Positions 56,877 through 64,000 of a stretch of 64,000 nt of DNA are shown here, one piece after another. The stretch spans positions 1 to 64,000 of the forward strand of contig DASUKN010000004.1 of NCBI GenBank assembly GCA_036278715.1, read 5' to 3'. Under the pieces are notes generated by a model. The model was given only the letters and a program-made list of their open reading frames with translations. It did no database searches and was not told where the DNA came from. The translations under genes and the position numbers were made by a program. The stretch comes from Udaeobacter sp025935755. Its GTDB lineage: Bacteria; Verrucomicrobiota; Verrucomicrobiia; Chthoniobacterales; UBA10450. Numbering within the stretch: position 1 is the stretch's first letter; each line of letters starts with the position of its first letter.

Positions 56877-57881
56877 TCAACAAACCCAGTCGCACCAGAA
56901 GAGGAGATCGATGCTGTCGTCGAGCAAGTCCCAGAAAAATAGGAGCATTGAAAAGCCGTACCGCGTTGGCCAGCTTTTCGCGCGGCCACCAAGTTTCAAG
57001 GCACACGCTTTGAGTTCATGTTCGAAAAATCGAGCCATGCGGTCGCGCACTCTGGCGGTGAGCCGGAGCTTGTCGCGGCCTGCATCGCTATTCTCCTGTG
57101 GTTTCAGCCCGCCACTTGGCTTGTCCGGATCGCCGCCCAGAAAACGGAGAATTGATCGCCTGAGTTCAGCAGGATTTTCCTCGAGATCGTCAAAGAAATA
57201 GATACGAAAGTTTTCCGGACGAACATAACGCTTCCAGCGCGCGACGATTTTGGTGGGATGCGATCGGATCAACACGCCCGGGTTGAGCAAATTGCAGACG
57301 ACTTCGTCCGGATCTGCTGCGTCAAATTTATTGATCGTTCCAAGCCGCACACCCATCGACAGTTGCGACCACGCTCTCTCAACAGGGTCGCGTGCAAGAA
57401 ATACGACCTTTAGGTCGGGAAAATGATCAACAACGCGCTCTATGATTTCATCATTTAACGTTGAATAAGCCGGTGAGATGTCGCCAGAGAGACGCTCGCC
57501 TTTGTGTTGAAAAAGCCGCCCGTAATTGTCCAGATCAAGATAAAATCGGCCACGCAGGCTTTGCATGCTGTCCATGAACGAAGCATCGCGTTCATCCGCA
57601 CAGCGCGGACCGTGAATGCGCCTCGCTTTGGTCAACTGATTCAGGTAATGCAGTTCCTTTACTGGAGGCATCCAGAAATCAGGATGCGGCTCCAGTTGCC
57701 GGTAGAGCCACGAGGTTCCGGCTTTTTGCGCTCCGACACACAAGAAATCAGGACGCGAAGCACCAGTGCCACCGTTACGGTGATCTCCGTTACCATTATG
57801 GCTGTGACGGTAATTGCCGTTGCCATTGCAGCCGTTGCGGGGGCTACTGTTGCGGGATTTGAAGGGCAAGCTCCAACGCAC
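56877..57881 (-). CDS. PAPS-dependent sulfotransferase (paralog)
   Basis: A 334-aa paralog of the next gene with GTG start, both beginning MRW. PAPS motifs: QKAGTSWLY (52-60) and FLARDPVERAWSQLS. The N-terminus is an Asn/Gly/His-rich linker (NGCNGNGNYRHSHNGNGDH). Near-identical architecture and the shared ending (FFWDLLDDSIDLLFW) point to a recent tandem duplication. The pair is probably one operon. No PAPS-synthesis genes (cysD/N/C) are in the window. Confidence 0.88.
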   Translation of the reverse strand: MRWSLPFKSRNSSPRNGCNGNGNYRHSHNGNGDHRNGGTGASRPDFLCVGAQKAGTSWLYRQLEPHPDFWMPPVKELHYLNQLTKARRIHGPRCADERDASFMDSMQSLRGRFYLDLDNYGRLFQHKGERLSGDISPAYSTLNDEIIERVVDHFPDLKVVFLARDPVERAWSQLSMGVRLGTINKFDAADPDEVVCNLLNPGVLIRSHPTKIVARWKRYVRPENFRIYFFDDLEENPAELRRSILRFLGGDPDKPSGGLKPQENSDAGRDKLRLTARVRDRMARFFEHELKACALKLGGRAKSWPTRYGFSMLLFFWDLLDDSIDLLFWCDWVC

Positions 57882-58068
57882 GACGGATTATTTTCCATTC
57901 TCGACTTAAAAAGCAAGCCAGGAATGTCGGGTTCCGCCCTACACCGAAGCTAGATCACGACCTGGCTCTTCTGCCAGGGGTCGATTTTCAGGTAAAAAAT
58001 CATCGACACTTATCAGCCAGACAGAATATCTCGTTGTCCTTAAGAATTTTACCTAAGTCATAAAGCAT

Positions 58069-59458
58069 ATGAGAACAATTATAATGAATAAACCAGCTAC
58101 ACTGCTTTTAGCATCGCTCTTCGTGATCGTTAGAGGATTCGCCGGCACTGCCAATTATTCTGCAACGACGAATATTTTTGAGAACCCCGAGAGGGGGTTT
58201 CACGATCTAATCGGCAATGGTGAGTCGTTCAACCCGTCAGCATCGCTCCATCCAGTAGGCTACGGCCGATATCCGATTAGATCGCTTTAAGAACGGCGCA
58301 AATTTGCAACAAGATCCTTGCTTTATACCTAGCTTGGAAAATTCTTTTGCGGCAGCACGGACAGCGGGGGTTAAACTACAAATCTATTTCAAGTATAACT
58401 GGGGATCAGGAAGTAACCAATTCACAGATTGTGGCGGGCACACCGTCACAAATGATGGGCAGGACGCTTCGCTTAATACAATTTTGAGCCATATCACTCA
58501 ATTGGGCCCGACTCTCAATCAATACGCTGATGTGATTTATGCAATTAATGCGGGATTCATTGGCCAATTCGGGGAATGGCATGATTCCACTCACGGAAAT
58601 GATACTTTAAGCGCGCACAATCAAATAATAACAGCTGAGCTAAACCATTTTCCTACTAACAGACACATTCTGTTAAGACGTCCCGCTTACAAGGGAAATT
58701 ACCTCATAGGGAAAGGCTACGGACTAACACCGGGTGCGCTTCCACAGCTTGGACATTACAACGAAAAATTCGTTGATGACTCAGACTCAGAGTTATTTAA
58801 CGATCCACAGGGTATCTTGAGTTCGGGCGATCTACGGACGTTCTATGATAACGATGTGTCTTTCACTGCAAATGGAGCAGATGCCGCGACCGGCGGTGGC
58901 CCAATCGACGGGATAACAGCACTCAACCGGATGCAGCAATATCACTATAGTCTCATGGCAGCATATCCCGGCCTGATCTCCAGTTGGCAGACGCAATATC
59001 CAAATCAGTATGCTTCCATGCAACGCGGACTCGGGTACAGATTCCAGGTAACTCAGGCAACGACCCCAAACACAGCGATTCGCGGGCAGGTTTACACGAT
59101 ATCAGTGAACCTTAAGAATAATGGATTTTCCAAAATGCTGAATCAAAGGGGGATGTGGGCTGCGTTTAACATAGGCAGCTCTTGGGCTTTTAGCTCAACA
59201 ACGTTCGTCGACTCCTCTGGCAGTAGTGATCTTGAGGGTCTAACGCTGGCTGCTGGCACCAAGACCTATACCACTAACTTTACGCTCCCAGCTTCTTTTC
59301 CGACCGGCACCGCGAACGTGTATTTGTGGTTGCCAGACTATGCAGCCAGCCTTCAAACAAACCCAAAATTTTCTGTCCAGCTGGACGGAGTTACTTGGAC
59401 TCCTAGCCTTGGAGCGAACCTGCTTGGATCATCATTAAATCATATTCAGGTCCAATAG
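58069..59458 (+). pseudogene. DUF4874/DUF4832-type exported protein, frameshifted
   Basis: An exported protein split by one frame change. The first frame (58069-58290) has a signal (TLLLASLFVIVRGFAG) and NIFENPERGFHDL, the start of DUF4874. It then runs into a stop in LRSL. The +1 frame resumes the family sequence ATADIRLDRFKNGANLQ near 58262 and continues to 59458 (IYFKYNWGSG, AINAGFIGQFGEWHDS, RRPAYKG, MNQRGMWAAF) through DUF4832. The C-terminal part has a beta-sandwich end (TANVYLWLPD). The break lies around 58240-58262. It could be a true pseudogene or a sequencing error; everything after it is otherwise intact. Confidence 0.75.
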
Positions 59459-59491
59459 AGATTTGCTGCTTAGTCACGGGGGTGATCGGCA

Positions 59492-61201
59492 TCAACGCTG
59501 TAGCGAGTCATTTCGATCGCGACTCGGTCCGAGCTTTGTAAGTGTGATCTCGATCAACCATCGGACCGCCCAGAGCTGTGCGAAAAGAGCCGTGATAAAA
59601 AGAACACCGGAATAACGATCAACCAGCATCGAATGAACGACGGAGATACCGAAAACGTTTCCGAAATTTGCAGAATATAAAAAAATAACGAGGAAAGCTG
59701 GCCACCTCGAGTTGTCTGAGTTGGTTCCCTTGAGAATGCACCAACCGGCAAGTGGAACGCTGACCAACAAAATTAGCAGATAACTTCGCGCAAACCAGAT
59801 ATTAGATGCTTGGACCATTTTGTTTTGCTGAATGAGGATACCAGTCAAACGAAGTTTTTGTGTTCGGTCCAGGAAATCTGATCCCGTTTGTAGAGCGGCA
59901 AGTAGACGCTCTGATTGCGGATCACTAAGTTTTGAAAAGCTTGCGGCATATGCCCACGAACCTAAGGGTAAGTTTTTGTAGGTGTTGAATGCCGGACAGT
60001 TCCGTGAGTAGAAAAAAGAAAGCTCCTTTACGACCTTTTTGGCAAACACCAGCGGGCGATTCGCTAGGCTGTGCCAGTACCAATATTTCACGAATTTCAA
60101 GAATTGTTCATCGCCGAGCTGACGACGCCAGCGATTGAGAAGCGAATCAGTGCCAACCATCAAATAATTGGCTGAAACCCCTTTGGGATTTAGATCATGC
60201 GCGCGTTGAATTTCTCTCTCGAGATCATTACAGGCTCCTTGTAGCCAGTCACGCGAGTAACTATGTGTTTCACCGCTTTTTAGGTCAGCAGCCATCTGTG
60301 CCTGAATGATGTTCGCGTGGATCGCAAAGAGAGTTTCTGGGAGAAACGTTTTAACACTTTCATCGTTCTTCCTGAGGTGATGCTCGGTTAGCGTCAGTGC
60401 CAGGATAATCGGCACGGCTAAAAGAAAAAACGTAAGCTTATCGATGAAATTTCTCTTTGCAGTCAGCATCAACCAGATAACTGGCGCAACCATAAAGAGA
60501 GCCATGAGTGTGAAGCTCGGCTTCAACGAAGCGAGTAAAAAAGCGCTTACCACACCGGTAGTTCCATAAATGGCCGCTTTCCGTGCGTTCGGCGAGATTA
60601 GCTGATAATTGAAGAACTGAATCATTAACCAAAAAACTAAGATTTGAAAAAACATGCACACGGCATCGGACCGAATTCGCATTTCTAACAACACCGGCGC
60701 GCTCGAAAGCAAGTAGACGCCACCGCCAAACAGGCCAATCGCCTCGTGCGCGACGCGATTCAGACGAGGTTTCGGAAAGAAATCACCCAGTCTGCTCCAA
60801 CTCGCGAGAAATAAAGCACCGGCGATGAGACCGAGCAGATGTTGAATGACCGAGATTGCCCGGAAATCTGAGAAGACCCGCAAGATCAGATAAATCATCC
60901 CCGGATAGAGGAAATTTAAGCCTTGAATGTGGGTAAAGGGCGCGCCCTCCAACTTCATGAGAGCTGGCCAGAAATATCCGGGATCGCCATCTTCCAACGG
61001 ATCTTGTGGCAGCGAAAAACGCGCCTGGGCTGCTAAGACAAACAGCGATGCCGCGATGCCGAAGTAACCGATCTTCACCAAAATCGTTTGATTCGCTTGA
61101 ACGAAGGCCCGAAGACTTGACCACGTCTTGGCGACTGCTTGCCAACAATGCTGGAATACGACCGCGGTCACTGGATGGGTAACCGTGTTTGAAGTCCTCA
61201 C
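59492..61201 (-). CDS. Polytopic membrane protein, possible glycosyltransferase
   Basis: A membrane protein of about 570 aa with 11-13 predicted helices. Start uncertain: GTG 61201 is used; the frame is open to TTG 61288. EDGDPGYFWPALMKLEGAPF in the first loop recalls the acidic motif of GT39-like transferases, and RYSGVLFITALFAQLW sits near the end. Distantly similar in layout to the protein at 19263-20807. No partner genes for glycan synthesis are adjacent. Function is inference. Confidence 0.6.
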   Translation of the reverse strand: MRTSNTVTHPVTAVVFQHCWQAVAKTWSSLRAFVQANQTILVKIGYFGIAASLFVLAAQARFSLPQDPLEDGDPGYFWPALMKLEGAPFTHIQGLNFLYPGMIYLILRVFSDFRAISVIQHLLGLIAGALFLASWSRLGDFFPKPRLNRVAHEAIGLFGGGVYLLSSAPVLLEMRIRSDAVCMFFQILVFWLMIQFFNYQLISPNARKAAIYGTTGVVSAFLLASLKPSFTLMALFMVAPVIWLMLTAKRNFIDKLTFFLLAVPIILALTLTEHHLRKNDESVKTFLPETLFAIHANIIQAQMAADLKSGETHSYSRDWLQGACNDLEREIQRAHDLNPKGVSANYLMVGTDSLLNRWRRQLGDEQFLKFVKYWYWHSLANRPLVFAKKVVKELSFFYSRNCPAFNTYKNLPLGSWAYAASFSKLSDPQSERLLAALQTGSDFLDRTQKLRLTGILIQQNKMVQASNIWFARSYLLILLVSVPLAGWCILKGTNSDNSRWPAFLVIFLYSANFGNVFGISVVHSMLVDRYSGVLFITALFAQLWAVRWLIEITLTKLGPSRDRNDSLQR

Positions 61202-61465
61202 GCAAGATGGATGAGGTATGCTAGATAGCAACCAATCGAGGCCAACCGAGCCACTAGACCAGAAACACCAAGTTCGGGGGGCTTGCAATACTTGGCCTTA
61301 TTGAACTCACTGCGGCTGCCGCCGAAGCCTGCCCGTCGATCTATTTTGAATTCGAAACCGCGACTATCATGGGAATTGACCATTACCTCCTCTCAACTTT
61401 CCTTTAGAGAAGTGACGTAGTGTCGCTCACAGCATTGCGCGAACTATGTTAAAAGATTGCTGAAC

Positions 61466-62131
61466 ATGAAGATCATCATCCACGATCGGATTTTCCTGCT
61501 CTCGCCCGCGTACGCCGGTGGTGAACGAGCGCGAATGATTTTGCGCGATCAGGCGCAATTTCCGCTTGCCCGAAAGCTGCGCGGGAAACGTGGCGCGCCA
61601 ATCGCTGACGTATTTACATTTCTGAGCGGTCTTTATTTTCGTGGAAAAATCGCCTACGCAAATGTGTTTGCGCGGCCGGCGCGGGGAACCTCAGGTGTGC
61701 TGGTAATCACGCCGACACGCGGATTGATCGATGCGCGAACGCGGATTCATATTGATGACCTGCGCGAATTTGCGGAGGTCGACATTCATGAGGACGACCC
61801 GCGCTTCCGAACGCCAATCGAACGCGACGCGCGGCATCTGGCAACGAAACTGCCGTCCCAAAGCGAAGTGATTCTTCTCGGCAGCATCGCCACGGGTAAA
61901 TATGTCAACGCGTTGCTGGCCAACTTTGGCGAGCGACTCCGATTTCCCGCGGACTTTGTCGGCCGCGGGGACATGAGTCGAGGCGGATTGATGTTGCGTT
62001 GCGCGGCGGATCGTCGCGAACTTTCGTATATTCCGTTGGCAGGCGCTGTCGTGAATGGAAAACGACCGCCGAAACTCGCGCCGCGAAGATACGCGGCTAC
62101 TTCTTTAAAGAATCCATTGTCAGATACGTGA
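61466..62131 (+). CDS. Conserved-looking protein, function unknown (221 aa)
   Basis: A soluble protein without signal peptide. ATG 61466 chosen over TTG 61457. Features: SPAYAGGERARMILRDQAQF, KRGAPIADVFTFLSGLYFRG, VLVITPTRGLIDARTRIHID, IATGKYVNALLANFGERL (the last resembling a nucleotide- or ligand-binding helix), RFPADFVGRGDMSRGGLMLR. No named family is recognised by eye. It lies before the RAYT-type transposase locus on the opposite strand. Confidence 0.68.
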   Translation: MKIIIHDRIFLLSPAYAGGERARMILRDQAQFPLARKLRGKRGAPIADVFTFLSGLYFRGKIAYANVFARPARGTSGVLVITPTRGLIDARTRIHIDDLREFAEVDIHEDDPRFRTPIERDARHLATKLPSQSEVILLGSIATGKYVNALLANFGERLRFPADFVGRGDMSRGGLMLRCAADRRELSYIPLAGAVVNGKRPPKLAPRRYAATSLKNPLSDT

Positions 62132-62145
62132 GTTTCATGTGTTCA

Positions 62146-62226
62146 GCGCCAACGGCGCGTTCTCACGCAAGCCTGGGGCATCGCCCCAGGAATTCGATTC
62201 CGCCGTTAACCAAGCGCCGAAAGCGC
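62146..62226. repeat. Left REP-like palindrome set of the transposase
   Basis: GCGCC-AAC-GGCGC (62146-62158), CCTGGGGC-ATC-GCCCCAGG (62172-62190) and GCGC-CGAAA-GCGC (62214-62226). Same components as at 29156-29238 and 62742-62808. Confidence 0.85.
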
Positions 62227-62248
62227 GAATCAGCGGACTGGAGCGTTG

Positions 62249-62704
62249 TTAGTCCCAAACGTGATGCTCATCGATATTAACGCCGTGCCGGCGCAATAAT
62301 TTCCGATATTCCTCTTGAAATGTACGAGTGCGGTGGTGCTCTGGCTGCGTGTCGATGTATCGCAGCACCACCTCGAACTGACTCGGGCTCACTGAAAACG
62401 CAGCATACCCGCGTTGCCAGAAGAAACCTCGATAGCGTGCGTCAAGCGCTTTAATCCATTTCGAAGATTTCTTCTTTATCTGCTCAACCATTTGTGCCTG
62501 AGACAGAGTTCGTGGCAGCGTGGTCAAAAAGTGAACGTGATCTGCCACGCCGCCGACATGGACAAGTTCGACACCTTGGTCGCGGCAGATCGTCGCCAGA
62601 TATGCGTGCATACGTGGCCGCACAGCTGAATCGAGCCAAGGCTCGCGATTTTTTGTGCTAAAAATGATGTGAAGAATGTTGACTTTGCTGAGTGACTGGG
62701 GCAT
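62249..62704 (-). mobile_element. REP-associated HUH transposase (RAYT/TnpA_REP-like)
   Basis: A 151-aa IS200-like single-strand transposase. The HUH motif is HVH (56-58 in GGVADHVHFL) and the nucleophile is Tyr116 in VVLRYIDTQPEHH. Sequence SLSKVNILHIIFSTKNREPW and FFWQRGYAAFSVSPSQ are typical. It lacks an accessory TnpB and is enclosed by palindromes on both sides rather than by classic IS ends, which fits a domesticated RAYT that spreads REP elements. Intact and full length. Confidence 0.87.
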
Positions 62705-62741
62705 GGCGCCAAATCATGATCGAACTAATGCAGAAGTGAAT

Positions 62742-62808
62742 CGCGCTTTCAGCGCCGAAAGCTTTCGGGGTTGCCCCAGGCTGGAGGTGAATAACGCGCC
62801 GTTGGCGC
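62742..62808. repeat. Right REP-like palindrome set of the transposase
   Basis: TCGCGCTTTCAGCGCCGAAA, a degenerate CGGGGTTGCCCCAGG and GCGCC-GTT-GGCGC (62796-62808). In inverted order relative to the left set. Confidence 0.82.
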
Positions 62809-62889
62809 TAATCGATCGGATCACGAGAATTGTTTTGCCTCTCTTGCCTGAATTGTCCTATGTTCCTCAAGTCTTAGTGATTCTGTGAT

Positions 62890-63342
62890 ATGGATGTTAG
62901 CGGTACCATCGGCGCGGTTCTGAATCAGAAGAGCAGAGAGATTTACTCCGTTTCGCCAAACGCGACGGTGTTCGAGGCGGTTCAATTGATGGACACGAAA
63001 AACGTAGGCGCGTTGCTGGTAATGGAAGAGGAGCGCCTGGTGGGAATCATTTCCGAACGTGATTACACCCGCAAAATCATGCTGCGCGGCAAACGTTCCC
63101 GCGAAACCAAAGTCAACGAAATCATGTCAACGAATGTGTTTACAACGCAACGGCGCGAGGGAGTTGAAACATGTTTGCGCCTGATGACAGACCAACACAT
63201 CCGGCATTTACCCGTCGTCGACGGTGACAAGGTGGTCGGCGTGATCTCGATCGGCGACCTGGTAAAACATGTAATTTCCTGCCAGCAGGCAGCGATCGCC
63301 CATCTGGAAAATTACATCCACGGCGGTTTCGCCGCGGGGTAG
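62890..63342 (+). CDS. CBS-domain protein
   Basis: A 150-aa protein made of two CBS motifs: TVFEAVQLMDTKNVGALLVM, GIISERDYTRKIML and GVETCLRLMTDQHIRHLPVV, GVISIGDLVKHVIS. Such pairs bind adenosyl nucleotides (AMP, ATP, SAM) and act as sensors. No catalytic domain is fused. ATG 62890. Confidence 0.88.
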   Translation: MDVSGTIGAVLNQKSREIYSVSPNATVFEAVQLMDTKNVGALLVMEEERLVGIISERDYTRKIMLRGKRSRETKVNEIMSTNVFTTQRREGVETCLRLMTDQHIRHLPVVDGDKVVGVISIGDLVKHVISCQQAAIAHLENYIHGGFAAG

Positions 63343-63349
63343 TTCTCCG

Positions 63350-63505
63350 TCATCCCGAGCGAAGTCGAGGGATCCCGCGGAAAAAGTCACGGTACTGCAA
63401 CGGGATTGAAAGACTGGCTCGCGGACTCTGCCCTTTGCGTTGCTTTGATGTTATTCCGAGGGAACCTCGACTTCTCCCGCATATGCAGGATTCGCTCGGG
63501 ATGAC
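63350..63505. repeat. Dispersed repeat, GAGCGAAGTCGAGG family
   Basis: Starts TCATCCCGAGCGAAGTCGAG, then GGATCCCGC; the middle CAACGGGATTGAAAGACTGG matches the 38.8 kb copy; ends TTCGCTCGGGATGAC. It has an internal copy of the right arm (TTCCGAGGGAACCTCGACTT). It lies between the convergent ends of the CBS gene and pyrC. Confidence 0.8.
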
Positions 63506-63510
63506 GGAAG

Positions 63511-64000
63511 TTATTTTACCCAAACTGTCTTTCCCCTAACGATCGTCCTCACTGCGCGGCCCTTTAGTTGCCAGCCGTCGAATGGTGAATTGCGTGACGC
63601 TGAGTGAAATTGATTAACGTCAACCGTCCACTCCATCTCCGGGTCAATCAGGGTTACATCAGCCCGTGCACCGGCCGAGAGCGTGCCGGCGTCGATCTTC
63701 AATAAACGAGACGGCTCGACGGTGTACATCTCAATCAATCGCGCGAGGTCGATGATGCGATGTTTGTGCACGAGCAGATCGAGAAAGATTCCCAGCTCTG
63801 TCTCCAACCCGATGATCCCAAATGGTGCTGCATCAAATTCTACCTCCTTTTCGAAACCCGCATGAGGCGCATGATCGGAACAAAGGATGGACAGCGTTCC
63901 GTCGGCGATTCCCTCCAGCAATGCGTCAACGTGGTTTTGCGAGCGCAAAGGCGGATTCATCTTGTAATTAGTGTCGAAGTTTTGGATCGCGTCATCGGTT
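63511..64000 (-). CDS. pyrC: Dihydroorotase, C-terminal part (5' end outside window)
   Basis: Zinc amidohydrolase closing carbamoyl-aspartate to dihydroorotate in pyrimidine synthesis. The frame is open to the window end. The visible part begins TDDAIQNFDTNYKMNPPLRS and has the metal/catalytic loop LCSDHAPHAGFEKEVEFDAA (Asp of the active site) and GLETELGIFLDLLV, then the C-terminal composite beta sheet (LSAGARADVTLIDPE). It is the class I (PyrC long) type. The metal-binding N-terminal HxH motif must lie outside the window. Confidence 0.92.
   Translation of the reverse strand, partial: TDDAIQNFDTNYKMNPPLRSQNHVDALLEGIADGTLSILCSDHAPHAGFEKEVEFDAAPFGIIGLETELGIFLDLLVHKHRIIDLARLIEMYTVEPSRLLKIDAGTLSAGARADVTLIDPEMEWTVDVNQFHSASRNSPFDGWQLKGRAVRTIVRGKTVWVK

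Overview
The window reads as one 64 kb piece of a free-living bacterial chromosome of moderately high GC, most like a soil Verrucomicrobium of the Spartobacteria/Chthoniobacterales (Udaeobacter-like) group. That placement is an inference. It rests on the gene mix (DUF2339/DUF3999 pair, Ser/Thr kinase paired with an ECF sigma factor, long kelch and HAF-type exported proteins, Gfo/Idh/MocA oxidoreductase, 2-methylcitrate cycle), on weak Shine-Dalgarno sites with frequent GTG starts, and on several families of dispersed palindromic repeats. No rRNA, CRISPR array or intact prophage is present.

Layout. 0-11.6 kb: the end of a pbpC-type penicillin-binding protein gene, a lipoprotein, an S74-chaperone adhesin-like protein, pdxH, a macro-domain gene enclosed by inverted repeats, a trpF-like gene, an alpha/beta hydrolase, a DUF1353 lipoprotein, a large patatin-like membrane phospholipase and a serine hydrolase. 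11.6-19.3 kb: a low-density, partly decayed region with a HAF-type exported protein, a frameshifted methyltransferase remnant, a truncated tRNA-Arg copy, a 1366-aa kelch/P-domain/PxKF protein, a tRNA-Ser 3' fragment, a broken integrase and an intact tRNA-Arg(TCT). 19.3-30.3 kb, mostly minus strand: membrane protein, ada, DUF1203, class A beta-lactamase, thioesterase, prpC-prpB-prpD and hflC-hflK. 30.5-39.5 kb: peroxiredoxin, LysR regulator, DUF2339-DUF3999 pair, alpha/beta hydrolase and small membrane proteins.

39.5-46.6 kb is the most unusual part. On the minus strand an ECF sigma factor and a TPR-bearing Ser/Thr kinase are followed by three transcription units. Each unit begins with the same 45-bp element, which looks like an ECF-type promoter. 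Two of the three units start with very small genes (42, 49 and 60 aa) that share the motif DLK-x2-KD-x-[KR]-GG at identical spacing. The 60-aa gene overlaps the following TPR gene by GTGA. I read this as a candidate sigma/kinase-controlled small-peptide regulon that I cannot match to a named system.

46.8-64 kb: Gfo/Idh/MocA oxidoreductase, rpmB (L28), an unrecognised conserved protein, an S41-like protein coupled to purD, an HtrA-type protease, an HxlR regulator, a Na+/H+ antiporter, two tandem sulfotransferases, a frameshifted DUF4874/DUF4832-type gene, a membrane protein, an HUH (RAYT-type) transposase flanked by REP-like palindromes, a CBS-domain protein and the end of pyrC (dihydroorotase) at the right edge.

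Dispersed repeats recur throughout: a TGTAGCG...CGCTACA inverted-repeat family (3.5, 4.3, 38.3 and 55.8 kb, the third inside a gene), a GCGCC/CCTGGGGC palindrome family flanking the transposase and also lying between hflK and hflC, a TCATCC(T/C)GAGCG...GTCGA family (26.4, 38.8, 63.4 kb), and a GGCGTCTG-TGT-CAGACGCC palindrome (24.3, 48.3 kb).
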